Shown: positions 51,101-61,839, numbered from the stretch's first letter. The stretch is 64,000 nt of DNA from UBA4781 sp963674975 (GCA_963674975.1 OY771913.1:1178001-1242000), one strand, 5' to 3'. Notes: a model not told the origin generated them from the letters alone. Numbers and translations are program-made.

Positions 51101-54100
51101 ATCCCCCTCCTGTGAAATATCAATGTCGCTATCATTCGCCAGAACAAGAATGGAAATACTCTGATCTTCTTGCGTTGACGCAGCATCATTTTGCGCGACA
51201 GGGTCGTCATTCACAGCCTGTACGATAATCGTAACTGCTGCAGTTGATTCTCCGCCCTTATTATCAACAATTGTATAAGAAAGGTTTTCTGTCCCATTCC
51301 AATTCGCGTCAGGCTTATACGTAAAAGTCTTTTTATCGGTGGCAGTATTTATCGTTCCATGCAGTGCGCCGCTGACGGATTTAATGGTGAGATCATCTCC
51401 TTCATTGGAGATATCCACATCCGTATCATTGGCAAGTACAGAAACAGTAGTAGCACTGTCGTCTTCATCAATCGAAATACTGTCATTGTTTGCCCTGGGG
51501 GCATCGTTAACCGGTTTTACAGTTAACAAGAATGTATCGGTATCTAATAGAGCGCCATCGGAGATTTCAATCGTGATAGTTATGGGATCATCACTGGCTG
51601 TGGTTTTATTCCAGGTGTTCTTATTTTCAAGAGGTGTGATTGTCACCGTTCTTGTTGTTTCGCTTCCTGCAATAACAATATTTGCATTTGGGACAACACT
51701 CTCATCACTGAATGTGACGGTGAAAGCAAGTGAACTGAGACTGGTATCTACATCGTTAATAGTAAATGAGATAGCGCCTGTGCTGGTATCTTCATCAATG
51801 ATTTGGTCGAGTATATCAGAGATGGTTGGCGCATCATTCACCGCCGTGATATCAACATGAACCGTCGCTGTATCTGTTGCTCCTGAAGAATCGGATATTG
51901 TATATGTAAACTCGACTGGATCAGTCCAGTTCAGTTCCGGGGTAAATGAGAGGGTTTTTCCACCCCCCGTGATTTGAACATCAGCGTGGTTGTATCCCTC
52001 TACTTTTGTAATAGTAAGTTCATCACCTTCGTTGGATATATCCACATCCGAATCATTCGCCAATACAGATATCGTAATACTATTATCTTCCACTACCGTT
52101 GCCATATCATTACGAGCAATGGGACCATCATTCTTCGGTGTGACCGATACCAGGAAGGAATCACTATCTGTCAAACTTCCATCGCTGACGGTAAGGGTAA
52201 TCGTTACAGGTTGATCTGCGCCGCCAATTCGATCCCAGGTATTCTTATTGCCTACCGGGGTTATCGTTACCGTGCGATTGGTGCCGCTTCCGCCGAATAC
52301 AATGCTGCTTAGCGGAATTACAGTTCCGTTGCTGGTTGCCGCAGTGACAACCAGATCAGCATCATTGTTATCCACATCTGTAACCGTAAATGTTAAAGCA
52401 CCGGTACTGGTATCTTCCTGAATCGTTTGATTTCCAACATCTGAAATGTGCGGAGGATCATTGACCGGATTTACCGTTACTGTGACCGTCGCCGTATCAG
52501 TTGCGTTATTCCTATCTGTCACAGTGTAGGTAAAGCTCTCTTCTCCAAACCAGTCAGCAGCCGGTATAAATGTAAGAGTTTTTCCATCAGCAGCAATTTC
52601 AACGGTAGCATTATCTACGTTATCAACCGATTTAATGGTGAGGTCATCTCCTTCTCGTGTCAGATCAATGTCATCATCATTCCCTAAAACATCAATGACT
52701 ACACTATGATCTTCTGAAACACTGCTGCTATCATTCTCCGCTTCCGGAGGATCATTGACCGGGTTAACCGTGATTTCAACAGTTTTTACCACTTCAGCCG
52801 CATGTTCATCCACCACTGTAACAGTAAAACTATCCATTCCGTTGTAGTTTTCAGCTGGGGTATAGGTATACTCTCCAGTAGCAGCATTGAGGTTAACTGT
52901 TCCATGCAGCGGAGCAGCAGTTACAGACATGGTATGACTATCTGGATCTACACTGTCATATAGATCCGGGTCTGCAATCACAATGGTGTCTGTTACCGGT
53001 GTATCTTCATCTATCACATGCTGGTTAAGTGAAGTTACTGTAGGAGCATCATTTACTTTACTTACAGTTATGGTGATGGTACTGGTAGCGGTAGCACCGG
53101 CAGCATCTGAGACTATCACCGTAAAACTATCCGTTCCATTGAAATTGGCATCGGGTGTGTAGGTCCAGTTTCCATCCGCCAGCACAACTGCATTACCGTG
53201 AGAACCATTGCTCCCAAGAGAATAGGTATGGCTATCTCCTTCATGCAGCAGATCAATATCGCTTTTTACGACATCCAATCCACTTACCGCTACGTCTTCA
53301 TTTGTAGTTGCTTCATAGTCTTGTGCTACCGGTGGATCATTTACAGGTTCAATGATGATATCAATCAATTCAGTCGTGATCAGAGCGCCATCATTTACTT
53401 CTACCTGTAATTGCAATGAACCATTCATTTGCGGTTGTGGAGTAAGCGTAACTGTACGGGATGTTCCCGATCCCTGCAAAATGACATTGTAGCTTTTGAT
53501 CAAGCTTGTATTTAAAGAAGTAAACGTGATCAGTAAATTTGCAGAGGGAGTTTCGGCATCACTAATATTCACAGAGAAGGTACCTTGTGTATCTTCCTGC
53601 ATTCTCCAGGGTTCCGTGGTATCCACAATCGGATAATCATCTGATGCAGTAATCTTGATCGTTACCGTAGCAGTAGCAGTTACATCTGTATGTGCGTCTT
53701 CTGCAACTGTATATTTAAACGAATCTGTACCGTAATAATTTAATTCCGGCGTATACGTAAAGGTCTTATCTGCATTCAGCACAACAGATCCATGCACAGG
53801 GTTCGTATTACTGGTAATGCTGAATGTATCTCCTTCCAGATCACTATCATTCGCCAGCACATCAATGGTATTAGGTGTATCTTCAACAGTCGTACGACTG
53901 TCATTACTAACCCGGGGAGCATCATTCACTGCATTGATCGTAATAAAGACCGTCGCTGTGGTACGTAAATTTCCGCTATCTGAAATCTGGTAAGTGAAAT
54001 AAACATTATCGTTCCGGTTTGCCCCCGGAGTATAGGTAAGTGTGCCATCGTTATTATTTACCACACTGCCATGTCCGGCGGTACCGGTTTCTGTTAACAT

Positions 54101-57100
54101 CGGCGTACTGTTGGAAATCACATACAATGTAGTGGGATCTTCTACATCAGTATCATTCGCAACCACATCAATGGTAACAGAATGATCTTCATCGATCGTC
54201 GCATAATCATTTGCCGCGATGGGAGGATCATTGATTGCATAAATTTTTAATGTGAATGTTCCCAGTGCGGATTTTTCTCCATCCGAAGCAGTGATTTCCA
54301 CTTTTGTGGTACCACTTAGGTTAGTCTTCGGCGTGATTGTCATGCTAACCTGACCACTTCCATCCGTTGATTTACTAAAACTCATTAACTCTACCAATGA
54401 CGGGTCAGCAGCAACTGCCGATAATTCAATTTCATCCAGGGTATTATCTACATCGGTTACTCTAAATATTGAAACAACCGGGGTATCTTCTCCAGTTTCA
54501 ATCACGGGAGCAAGGTCCTGGATTAATGGTGCATCATCGACATTATTCACCGTTACACTCACCACTCCGGTATCAAATAATCCGCCCGAGTCTGTAAGAC
54601 GATATGTGAACTCATCAGCCCCGAAATAATCTATCACAGGGGTGTAGATAATCTCCCCCTTATCATTATCAAAGGATAAAGACCCATATGTAGGAGCAAC
54701 TTCCTGTGTGATTGTGAAAGTTTCTCCTTCATCAACATCGCATAAACAATTTACAACCTGTACATGAGCTGGAACTTCTTCATCTGTTACCACAGAATAG
54801 TCTTCTGCAGTTGGTGAGTCGTTTACCGGATCGATGGTTAAATGGAAAACATCCGATATTTTAACGATACCATCACTGACCAGCGCTGTAATATTGACCT
54901 CGCCTGATTTATCAGCAGGCGGCGTAATTGAAAGCGAGATCAGTCCTGTACTATTATCTCTGGTATAGGAAATACTCTCAGGTGGAATAACACTGAAATC
55001 ACTAGAGTAAATCGAGAAACCCAAATCATCCAATCCAAAGGTTGTCCCAATATCATCCTTATCCACATCATCAATATAGAAGCTCAATGATAATGAACTA
55101 TCTTCATCGATAGTTTGATCGGGAATGGGAACAATAGATGCAGCATCCATTGAAATGGTAGGCGCATCATTGACCGCATCTACCCTGATGTAAATCGTTG
55201 CTTCAACTGCCGCATTGTTTCCATCATAGACTGAATATTTAAAATTTTCCTGTGAATAGCTGGCATTTTTGTTGGGGTTGGGTGTATAGGAAACCACACT
55301 CCCGTTTAGAGTAGCCGTACCAATATTGGTATTAGGCGCATCATCCAGTACCAGTGCATAGGTAAGCGTTTCGCCTTCTGGATCAAAGGCGTAATTTGCC
55401 AGGTCAAAGGTAATGGTTGCGCCATCTTCCTGCATGGAACGCCACAGACTGAGAGCATGAGGAGGTAAATTTTCATCATCATTATCAACTGGAATATATA
55501 CCCTGGCAGTATCGGTCGCTCCATAATGATCGACGATTTCATAGACAAAAGTTACCCAAGCAGGTGAACAGGGAGTAGATCCATTAAAAGCATCATATTT
55601 CAGGGTTCCATCCACATTTATCGTAACCGTTCCGCACAAAGGCGGTTCTACGATTCTATTCACACTAATTTCTTCATCTGGATCATAAGCGAAATCCGGG
55701 TCAGTATCATTCCCAAGCACATTGATGTTATCCAGTGTGCCTCCAGGCGCAACGACCGTGGTCAGATTGTTATCATACGCTTCAGGAGCATCGTTTACTG
55801 AATTGATCGTAATAGAAACGGTCGCATCGCTTGTTCCACCATCTTTATCCGTAATTTCATAGCTAAATGAATCCGATCCATTGAAATCATCATAAGGGTA
55901 ATACCTGAACTGTCCACTTCCGATACTGGCAAGACTTCCATGAGAGGGGAAAGTTAAAACTCTTGAAAGAATTAAATCTGCGCTCGCAGTTTCGATATCA
56001 TAATCATTTGAAAGAACATCAATGACCACTGAATGGTCTTCATCAGTACTAACAGTATCATCGACTGCCGTAGGGAGGTCATTTACAGGGACAACCTGTA
56101 CTGAGAAGAATCTTGACGTTATATTTCCACGGAGATCGGCTGCAGAAATAGTCAAAAGCATTTTCCCATTTTGGTCTGCTGCTGGAGTAAACGTTAATGT
56201 ATAGGTTGAATCCTCATTGCTTAATACCAGACCGCTTTGCGGAATGATGCCAGTATTGGAACTGGCAACCGATACCGAATCTAGATTTCCATCTTCATCT
56301 GTAACTGAGAATGCAATACTGCCATATTCATCTTCAAAAATAGTTTTGGCAGTTACTTGACTGATCATAGGAGGATGATTTGCGGGATCAGCGCTTAAGG
56401 TTACCGTTGCAATAGTTGAGGTTAGCCCCGTAGAATCCGTTATGAAATATGTGAAAGCATCAGAACCGGAAAAAGTTTCATCAGGAGTATATTGATACGT
56501 ATCTCCATCAGCAACCAGCGAACCATATGTGGGGTTGGTTACTATGGTTGGAGTAAGGTTCGTGTCCTCATCCGCATCCCAATCATTTTCCAGCGGATCA
56601 ATGCTGGTCGCTCCATAATCTCTCACATAGAAAAAGTCATTTTCTGCAACCGGATCATCTGGAATAGGGGTGATGTCGACTATGAAATCTTCAGAAGCTT
56701 CACTGATACCATCGCTTACAGTGATCGTAATGGTTACTGTTCCATTTTTATCTGACAATGGAGCAGCTGTGTAATTTCGATTGTTCCCACTTCCTGTAAT
56801 GCGCATATTGTTGGCATCAATCAATTCAGGATCAGATGAAGAAGACGTAATCATCAACGTATTCAAATCAGATTCAGTCAGTAAATCTGGATCATCCACC
56901 ATGAAAGGAACAGAAATATATCCATCCTCATCAATACTCTGATCATCAATAGCATCAATAGTAGGGAGATCATTTACACAAATTCCCTCTAAGGTAACAG
57001 TGGTTGTGCTTTCTGCTGAACCAGGATCATGGATACGATATGTAAAGGAATCTGTACCACAATAATCCTGTACGGGAGAATAAGACAGAGTACCATCACC

Positions 57101-60100
57101 ATTATCGATCAGATCGCCGTGGGATGTGATTGAAAGCAATGTATCAAAAACCAGGTCTGCCTGGTCGTTGTCGATATCCGTGTCATTGCTCAGCAATTGA
57201 CTTGTAGTTATAGACAGAGGAGTATCCTCTGTAAAATTAATGGTGTCGCTCTTTGCTATCGGAGCATCATTCACGGGCAATACATGAAGTGTAAAATTGA
57301 TTACAGAAGTTTGAAATCCATCACTCGCCCGCAAAGTAAAGGGGACATCCCCATTTTGATTTGCCAGAGGAGTGATTTTAATAGACACTTCTGGATCTGT
57401 ATCTTCCAGATCGGTGATTACTACCCGGTTCTGCGCCACAACCGTTGTGTTTCCTGATACAACCTGCATAGTTAATGTTTCGGGCGGAGTTTCCACATCG
57501 GTTAAATTGAATGAAATCGTAATACTTGAATCCTCATTACAGGAGTATTCTGAAAGTAAGCCATCTGTTTGTGGATAATCATTGACTGCATTCACGGTCA
57601 AGGAGACCACAGCAGTAGCCGTAGCACCACCACTGTCTTTGATTTGATAAGTAAATTCATCGAAGCCAAAATAGTTTAATGCAGGTGTATAGAGGATATT
57701 CGTTCCATCAATTACCGCATTCCCATGAGATGGACCAGCGATAATTTCAGATGGGATGATCACATCCCCACCAGCAATATCCACATCGCTATCATTTGCA
57801 AGAACTTGAATGGTAACAGCGGTGTCTTCCTGTGTAGAAGCACTATCATCTTCGGCAATTGGCGTATCGTTGACAGCATTCACCACCACGGAAATAGAAC
57901 AATCTACCTGCACAGTACCATCAGATACGGTAACGATAAAATTATCCGTCCCATTAAAATTCAACGCGGGAGAATATATATATCCTCCTTCAATCAATTC
58001 CAATGTTCCATGCTGCGGGGCATTTCCAGCTAAAACTGTATAGCTAAGAGCATCTAAATCGATATCTGCAGCTGTCAAAGATTCTGTAATGGGCGTATCT
58101 TCATCGGTGTTGATATTTCCATCAAAAACCGGAACCGGCGCATCATTAACCGGGTTGATAGTAACCGTTATCGTACAATCCACCTCCACGGTTCCGTCAG
58201 AAACAGTAATGATAAAGCTATCCGCCCCATTGTAATCAGCGATAGGGGTATAGGTATATTCCCCTTCAGATAAGGTAACCGTTCCATGGTTAGGTTTATT
58301 TTCATCTTTAACACTCAATGTGAGTTCATCAAGATCCACATCAGTTGCAGTAAAACTTTCATTGACTGCAGCATCTTCATTTGTGCTGATCGATGAAAGA
58401 TAGCTTGGAACAGGAGCATCATTCACCGCATTGATCGTAACTGTAATCGTACAATCCACTTCAGCAGTCCCATCAGATACAGTAATGGTAAACGTATCGG
58501 AGCCATTGTAATCAAGAGTAGGAGTGTAAGTATAAATCCCATCCCCCAGCTCAACTGCCCCATGAACGGGACCATTCCCCTCTTTTATAGAGAACGTCAA
58601 TATATCCAGATCCACATCTGTGGCAGTAAAAGATTCAACAGCGGGGGTATCTTCATCAGTGGTAAAGCTTGTGTCATATACCGGTACGGGTAAATCATTG
58701 ATCGGATCAATATTTATTGTGATGGGAGCATCTACTTCCACCGTACTATCTCCAACAGTAATGGTAAATGCATCAGTGCCGTTATAGTTTGTATCAGGCG
58801 TATAGATATATCCACCCTCAACTAGTGCAACAATCCCATGAGCCGGTTTATTTTCTGTTTTTACTGTTATAGATAATTCATCCAGATCGATATCTGACGC
58901 AGAAAAGGATTGACTTGTCGCTGTATCTTCATTCGTGGTTATTGTGGACGAATAGGAAAGGACAGGCTCATCATTGATCGGATTAACTGTGATCGAAATT
59001 GGGAAATCAACTTCAACTGTTTCATCAAAAACTGTGATCGTGAAATTATCCGTTCCATTGAAATTTAAAACCGGTGTATAGGTATACCCTCCGGAAACCA
59101 GCTCCAATATTCCATGACTTGGTGAATTCCCTTCTTTAATATACATGGAAAGAGTATCACCATCATTATCAGACACGGTGAATGACCCATTGAAAACCGT
59201 ATCTTCATCAGTATTCACACTGCTTTCAAATTCAGCCGTTGGAGCATCATTAACAGCATTCACCGTGACCGTCACCGGACAATCCACATCTGCCAATCCA
59301 TCCGAGACCATCAATGTAAATGTATCTATTCCATAGTAATTAGCATCCGGGGAATATGTATAATTTCCATCCACCAAATTCAATATTCCATGTGAAGGAT
59401 CACCCCCCTCTTTCACAGAAACAGTGATTGTATCCAGATCCGCATCAGTAGCAGAAACTGATTCAGTTACAGAAGTATCTTCATTAGTAATGATGCTAGA
59501 ATTATATACAGGGACAGGAATATCATTGATCGAATTCACAGTTACTGAAATCGGGCAATCTATTTCACTTGATCCATCTGAAATGGTAATGATAAATGAA
59601 TCATCCCCGTGATAATTTCCAACAGGAGTATAAGTATATTCACCGTCACTTAATGTCAAAGATCCATGTTTTGGTTCGTTTTCTTCTTTAACAGATACAA
59701 TTACTGAATCCCCATCGGCATCAGAAACAGTAAACGGCAGGGTGAGCGATGTATCTTCATCGGTACTGACATTATTTTCATAGACTGCCTGTGGACTATC
59801 ATTGACCGGATTTACTGTAACAGAAATTTCACAGTTTACCTCAACGGTTCCATCAAAAACCGTAATGACAAAGCTATCGCTGCTATTGAAATTAGCATCA
59901 GGAGTATAGGTATAATCTCCACCCACCAGATTCAATGTTCCATGTGAAGGTCCGTTCCCATCCTTTACATAAAAAGACAGAACATCCAGGTCATCATCCG
60001 TAGCAGTCACACTCTTATTTAAAGGAGTGTCTTCGTTCGTGCTGACGTTAGCATCATAACTGGGTACAGGGGCATCATTCACACTATTCACTATGATATT

Positions 60101-61750
60101 AACCGAAGCAGTGGAGACCAAACCGAGATCTGTGACCTGTTGAATCGTATAAGTAAACGAATCTATGCCATGATAATTGCTGGCAGATGTATAGGTGAAA
60201 GCACCTGTACCAGCATCCAGGGATAGCGTACCATTTGCCGGATCGGTAAATGACAGGATGATAAAGCCATCTCCTTCAACGTCGTAATCATTGATACGTA
60301 CATCGACAACTGCGCTGGAATCTTCATCCAGGCTGATGTCATCATCTACCGCAACAGGTGCATCATCGACCGCACTAACGGTAATGCTCACATCCGCACT
60401 TATCGTATCTCCCCCAACAGAATCAATCACCTGATAGGTAAAGCTGTCGGTTCCATAAAAATCAGCATTGGGAGTATAGGTAATGGTGTTATCTCCATTG
60501 ATAACCGCACTCCCATTAGCGGGAGTGGTAATTATGCTCAACGCAAGAGTCCCGTGATCCGGGTTGGTATCATTTGCCAGTACATCTACGGATACCAAAG
60601 AATCTTCCCATACTTCCGCACTATCTGATCTTACCTGCGGAACATCATTAACAGCATCTACATTTAATGTGATCGTCTGCTGGCGTACCAATTCTCCTGC
60701 ATCTTTCACAGAAAAAGTCAAGGTGGTGCTGCCGTTTGCGTTCCCTTCAGGTGTCAGACTGACCGCGACCGTTCCTTCAGTATTAACCACAGAGATACTA
60801 TCGTTTTTTATTAGAGTCTGATCTCCAGAAACAACCGTAACATCCAGGCTCCCGGCAGCGGTTTCCTGATCATTAACAAGAAATGAGAAATTTAATAAGG
60901 TATCTTCATCAACACTCTGATCATATAAATTTTCAATGCCCGGATAGGTATTTACTGCTATCGTTTTAACAGTTTCATTCCCGCGCATATCCGAAGCATA
61001 AACTGTATAGATACCCCCACTGGCAATGGTAAAGCTGCCGGTATTCTCATCCATTACTATCTCGGTACCCGCACCGGGAAAATCTGTGGTCTGCAGATCA
61101 CCTATCCCATAAAAAACGTTATCGATCCCGCTTGCGAATTCAACCATCTCTACCGAAACGGTTGCTCCTCCTTCAAGAGAGGGTACTGCATTCGCTGTGA
61201 TGCCCGGGACCGTCAGGTCATCAATGACTATTGAAAAATCGTTAAAAGCAACAGAATTCATTGCTCCCACAGCAGTGCCGGTAAAGACATATTGAATAGA
61301 TGTAGTTCCTGCCGGAATGACCAAACTATTTGACTTATTTCCCTGTTCAGCAACACTACAGGGATGAAGCTCGGTTGTACCTGAACCGATGAAAGTAACT
61401 TCCAGCTGCCCGCTATCGTTCTGCCCTTCTCCTTCATCAGTAACTGTACACGAAAAGCTGTAGCCGAGCGCAGCTTCACCATTGCTCACTGCCGAGGATA
61501 TGGAACTGACATCAACAATATATATTATGGAAAAAGATTGACTGAAATCTTGAGCAGTGATCAGTCCTGCTGAAACCTGTGCATTTTCAGCTGATTCATA
61601 GAGACCAGAATTGACAATTTCCGCCCCCCAATCGCTGAAATTCAATCCGGATGCATATACAATAGAAATAGGAAAACAGAGTCGCAAAATTGTTGCAACA
61701 ATTGTTGCAACTCTTAAAAGCAAAGATTTTCTCGTGGCGACGACGTTCAA
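48137..61750 (-). CDS. Giant tandem cadherin-like (tandem-95/Big_9) surface protein
   Basis: 4537 residues. TTG start with AGGA 6 nt upstream (ATG not available in frame), a signal peptide ending near VYASG (residue 35) and a unique N-terminal domain to about 350. Roughly 40 repeats of 85-120 residues follow, each opening with a VNDxP motif and an EDT/DED pair and containing NGTDSFTxTVxD (calcium-binding cadherin/VCBS-like modules). One spacer (EEKNSAGHSPSQNDQNNGK) interrupts them near 4210. A membrane helix (about 4427-4446) and a basic 91-residue C-terminal domain (about 4447-4537), probably cytoplasmic, end the protein. Likely an adhesin or fibre; no secretion partner is adjacent. Confidence 0.9.
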   Translation of the reverse strand: MNVVATRKSLLLRVATIVATILRLCFPISIVYASGLNFSDWGAEIVNSGLYESAENAQVSAGLITAQDFSQSFSIIYIVDVSSISSAVSNGEAALGYSFSCTVTDEGEGQNDSGQLEVTFIGSGTTELHPCSVAEQGNKSNSLVIPAGTTSIQYVFTGTAVGAMNSVAFNDFSIVIDDLTVPGITANAVPSLEGGATVSVEMVEFASGIDNVFYGIGDLQTTDFPGAGTEIVMDENTGSFTIASGGIYTVYASDMRGNETVKTIAVNTYPGIENLYDQSVDEDTLLNFSFLVNDQETAAGSLDVTVVSGDQTLIKNDSISVVNTEGTVAVSLTPEGNANGSTTLTFSVKDAGELVRQQTITLNVDAVNDVPQVRSDSAEVWEDSLVSVDVLANDTNPDHGTLALSIITTPANGSAVINGDNTITYTPNADFYGTDSFTYQVIDSVGGDTISADVSITVSAVDDAPVAVDDDISLDEDSSAVVDVRINDYDVEGDGFIILSFTDPANGTLSLDAGTGAFTYTSASNYHGIDSFTYTIQQVTDLGLVSTASVNIIVNSVNDAPVPSYDANVSTNEDTPLNKSVTATDDDLDVLSFYVKDGNGPSHGTLNLVGGDYTYTPDANFNSSDSFVITVFDGTVEVNCEISVTVNPVNDSPQAVYENNVSTDEDTSLTLPFTVSDADGDSVIVSVKEENEPKHGSLTLSDGEYTYTPVGNYHGDDSFIITISDGSSEIDCPISVTVNSINDIPVPVYNSSIITNEDTSVTESVSATDADLDTITVSVKEGGDPSHGILNLVDGNYTYSPDANYYGIDTFTLMVSDGLADVDCPVTVTVNAVNDAPTAEFESSVNTDEDTVFNGSFTVSDNDGDTLSMYIKEGNSPSHGILELVSGGYTYTPVLNFNGTDNFTITVFDETVEVDFPISITVNPINDEPVLSYSSTITTNEDTATSQSFSASDIDLDELSITVKTENKPAHGIVALVEGGYIYTPDTNYNGTDAFTITVGDSTVEVDAPITINIDPINDLPVPVYDTSFTTDEDTPAVESFTATDVDLDILTFSIKEGNGPVHGAVELGDGIYTYTPTLDYNGSDTFTITVSDGTAEVDCTITVTINAVNDAPVPSYLSSISTNEDAAVNESFTATDVDLDELTLSVKDENKPNHGTVTLSEGEYTYTPIADYNGADSFIITVSDGTVEVDCTITVTINPVNDAPVPVFDGNINTDEDTPITESLTAADIDLDALSYTVLAGNAPQHGTLELIEGGYIYSPALNFNGTDNFIVTVSDGTVQVDCSISVVVNAVNDTPIAEDDSASTQEDTAVTIQVLANDSDVDIAGGDVIIPSEIIAGPSHGNAVIDGTNILYTPALNYFGFDEFTYQIKDSGGATATAVVSLTVNAVNDYPQTDGLLSEYSCNEDSSITISFNLTDVETPPETLTMQVVSGNTTVVAQNRVVITDLEDTDPEVSIKITPLANQNGDVPFTLRASDGFQTSVINFTLHVLPVNDAPIAKSDTINFTEDTPLSITTSQLLSNDTDIDNDQADLVFDTLLSITSHGDLIDNGDGTLSYSPVQDYCGTDSFTYRIHDPGSAESTTTVTLEGICVNDLPTIDAIDDQSIDEDGYISVPFMVDDPDLLTESDLNTLMITSSSSDPELIDANNMRITGSGNNRNYTAAPLSDKNGTVTITITVSDGISEASEDFIVDITPIPDDPVAENDFFYVRDYGATSIDPLENDWDADEDTNLTPTIVTNPTYGSLVADGDTYQYTPDETFSGSDAFTYFITDSTGLTSTIATVTLSADPANHPPMISQVTAKTIFEDEYGSIAFSVTDEDGNLDSVSVASSNTGIIPQSGLVLSNEDSTYTLTFTPAADQNGKMLLTISAADLRGNITSRFFSVQVVPVNDLPTAVDDTVSTDEDHSVVIDVLSNDYDIETASADLILSRVLTFPSHGSLASIGSGQFRYYPYDDFNGSDSFSYEITDKDGGTSDATVSITINSVNDAPEAYDNNLTTVVAPGGTLDNINVLGNDTDPDFAYDPDEEISVNRIVEPPLCGTVTINVDGTLKYDAFNGSTPCSPAWVTFVYEIVDHYGATDTARVYIPVDNDDENLPPHALSLWRSMQEDGATITFDLANYAFDPEGETLTYALVLDDAPNTNIGTATLNGSVVSYTPNPNKNASYSQENFKYSVYDGNNAAVEATIYIRVDAVNDAPTISMDAASIVPIPDQTIDEDSSLSLSFYIDDVDKDDIGTTFGLDDLGFSIYSSDFSVIPPESISYTRDNSTGLISLSITPPADKSGEVNITALVSDGIVKISDVFHLTIDPVNDSPTAEDYSVVTDEEVPAHVQVVNCLCDVDEGETFTITQEVAPTYGSLSFDNDKGEIIYTPVIDYFGADEFTYRLTDSGGLFDTGVVSVTVNNVDDAPLIQDLAPVIETGEDTPVVSIFRVTDVDNTLDEIELSAVAADPSLVELMSFSKSTDGSGQVSMTITPKTNLSGTTKVEITASDGEKSALGTFTLKIYAINDPPIAANDYATIDEDHSVTIDVVANDTDVEDPTTLYVISNSTPMLTETGTAGHGSVVNNNDGTLTYTPGANRNDNVYFTYQISDSGNLRTTATVFITINAVNDAPRVSNDSRTTVEDTPNTIDVLANDSDLEGDTFSITSNTNPVHGSVVLNADKTFTYTPELNYYGTDSFKYTVAEDAHTDVTATATVTIKITASDDYPIVDTTEPWRMQEDTQGTFSVNISDAETPSANLLITFTSLNTSLIKSYNVILQGSGTSRTVTLTPQPQMNGSLQLQVEVNDGALITTELIDIIIEPVNDPPVAQDYEATTNEDVAVSGLDVVKSDIDLLHEGDSHTYSLGSNGSHGNAVVLADGNWTYTPDANFNGTDSFTVIVSDAAGATATSTITITVSKVNDAPTVTSLNQHVIDEDTPVTDTIVIADPDLYDSVDPDSHTMSVTAAPLHGTVNLNAATGEYTYTPAENYNGMDSFTVTVVDEHAAEVVKTVEITVNPVNDPPEAENDSSSVSEDHSVVIDVLGNDDDIDLTREGDDLTIKSVDNVDNATVEIAADGKTLTFIPAADWFGEESFTYTVTDRNNATDTATVTVTVNPVNDPPHISDVGNQTIQEDTSTGALTFTVTDVDNNDADLVVTAATSNGTVIPLSSIVFGGSGTNRTVTITPVGNKNTWDRIGGADQPVTITLTVSDGSLTDSDSFLVSVTPKNDGPIARNDMATVVEDNSITISVLANDSDVDISNEGDELTITKVEGYNHADVQITGGGKTLSFTPELNWTDPVEFTYTISDSSGATDTATVHVDITAVNDAPTISDILDQIIDEDTSTGAISFTINDVDTSLSSLAFTVTFSDESVVPNANIVIAGSETTRTVTITPLENKNTWNKTTASDDPITITIEISDGALLDTDTFLLTVKPVNDAPRANNDSISIDEDDSATTVSVLANDTDVDISNEGDDLTIKSVSGALHGTINTATDKKTFTYKPDANWNGTENLSYTIVDNKGGESTAAVTIIVQAVNDDPVAQNDAASTQEDQSISILVLANDSDIDISQEGDSIQIKETSGVDHGTVTIARDKQSLTFNPENDWSGTEVFTYTIIDENNGTDSASVTVTVSAVDDDPEAKDDTFTVLEDSSTSVLDVLANDADADLPYGDILELVRIISPTSHGTLTLNSTTQRMEYVPDLNYNGSDSFTYEIKDDQDPAVYSTAAVTINITPVNDIPVITSTNQHTIDEDHTVTNSVTIVDPDIYDTPDPDSHTFGIDAGPNYGSVNLNENTGEYTYTPDAHYNGSDSFTVRVTDEHGGSATRLVRITINPINDPPVAANASYNTPENISINETISASDPDIATNGDKLTYTLKAGSGPYHGTISLNSSSGAFTYTPELNYNGTDSFSVIVTDKQSVSSQADISIYINYYENDPIANDDSYTMDEDDASVVLDVLANDTDADIPYGDKLTITDITGSPSHGTAVIDSVNQEILYTPVSNYNGVDTLIYQIKDNQDPAVYASAQVELQINPVNDPPLVTSTNNHEIKEDTPVTDRIIVSDVDLFDSPNPDSHTFRVSTPPVHGEVLMNESTGEYTYTPNSNFNGTDSFIVRVTDKQGAAATKVVMITVKAVNDDPQANPDSYKVSENDNWRSMDVLANDTDADIPYGDVLTLHQISVAPLHGTAKINAITNKIEYKPDAGYAGNDTLTYEIKDNQTPVVTSSAEVSVLIEKEEKNSAGHSPSQNDQNNGKSTPENQLDVLEEDSFANGWIGSKGKSGNPRFSVDPNNNPGHGTLEIDPITGFYTYTPDQDFNGIDSFTIIIQDGEETYYQTYYMTVKPVNDAPVGNNMELSTPREKPIESLISVDDIDVLTNDDTLTYSLVQNPIHGTVILIPVTGSFIYTPADGFVGEDTFLIRITDEDGAFVEIEVRVAVNEDEAQQAESHGILNAGTILLAGGLLSVFLILFVFYNVRITYSVVDEKGNTKKKVVKKWILFSGKNEVKLKIKKKAFLKEASGKEILLLNTFVKKFKGKTLVLQIQGEPDKTYVVEANDNGRMRIVL
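61692..61711. repeat. Perfect 20-bp palindrome inside the signal-peptide coding region
   Basis: GTTGCAACAATTGTTGCAAC reads identically on both strands; it encodes VATIVAT in the signal peptide of the giant protein (about codons 14-20). It could be an operator for the downstream start or a simple duplication of GTTGCAACAATT. Confidence 0.5.
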
Positions 61751-61809
61751 TGAAATTCCTATGAAATTATGTTGTTTAAGAATATCTAATGTTAAATATT
61801 CAGGAAATC

Positions 61810-61839
61810 ATTATAGTACAAGACCTTTTATAAAATCAA
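61810..61839 (-). promoter_or_regulatory. Promoter of the giant repeat-protein gene
   Basis: Minus-strand TTGATT (61834-61839), 18-nt spacer, TATAAT (61810-61815), about 60 nt before the TTG start. The region also serves the divergent DUF4342 gene. Confidence 0.5.

Noticed and set aside
48137..61750. Many short plus-strand open frames, and a possible CRISPR-like periodicity
   Set aside because: They are antisense shadows of the repeat protein, with spacing set by its ~300-bp modules; repeats are too long and too divergent for CRISPR.
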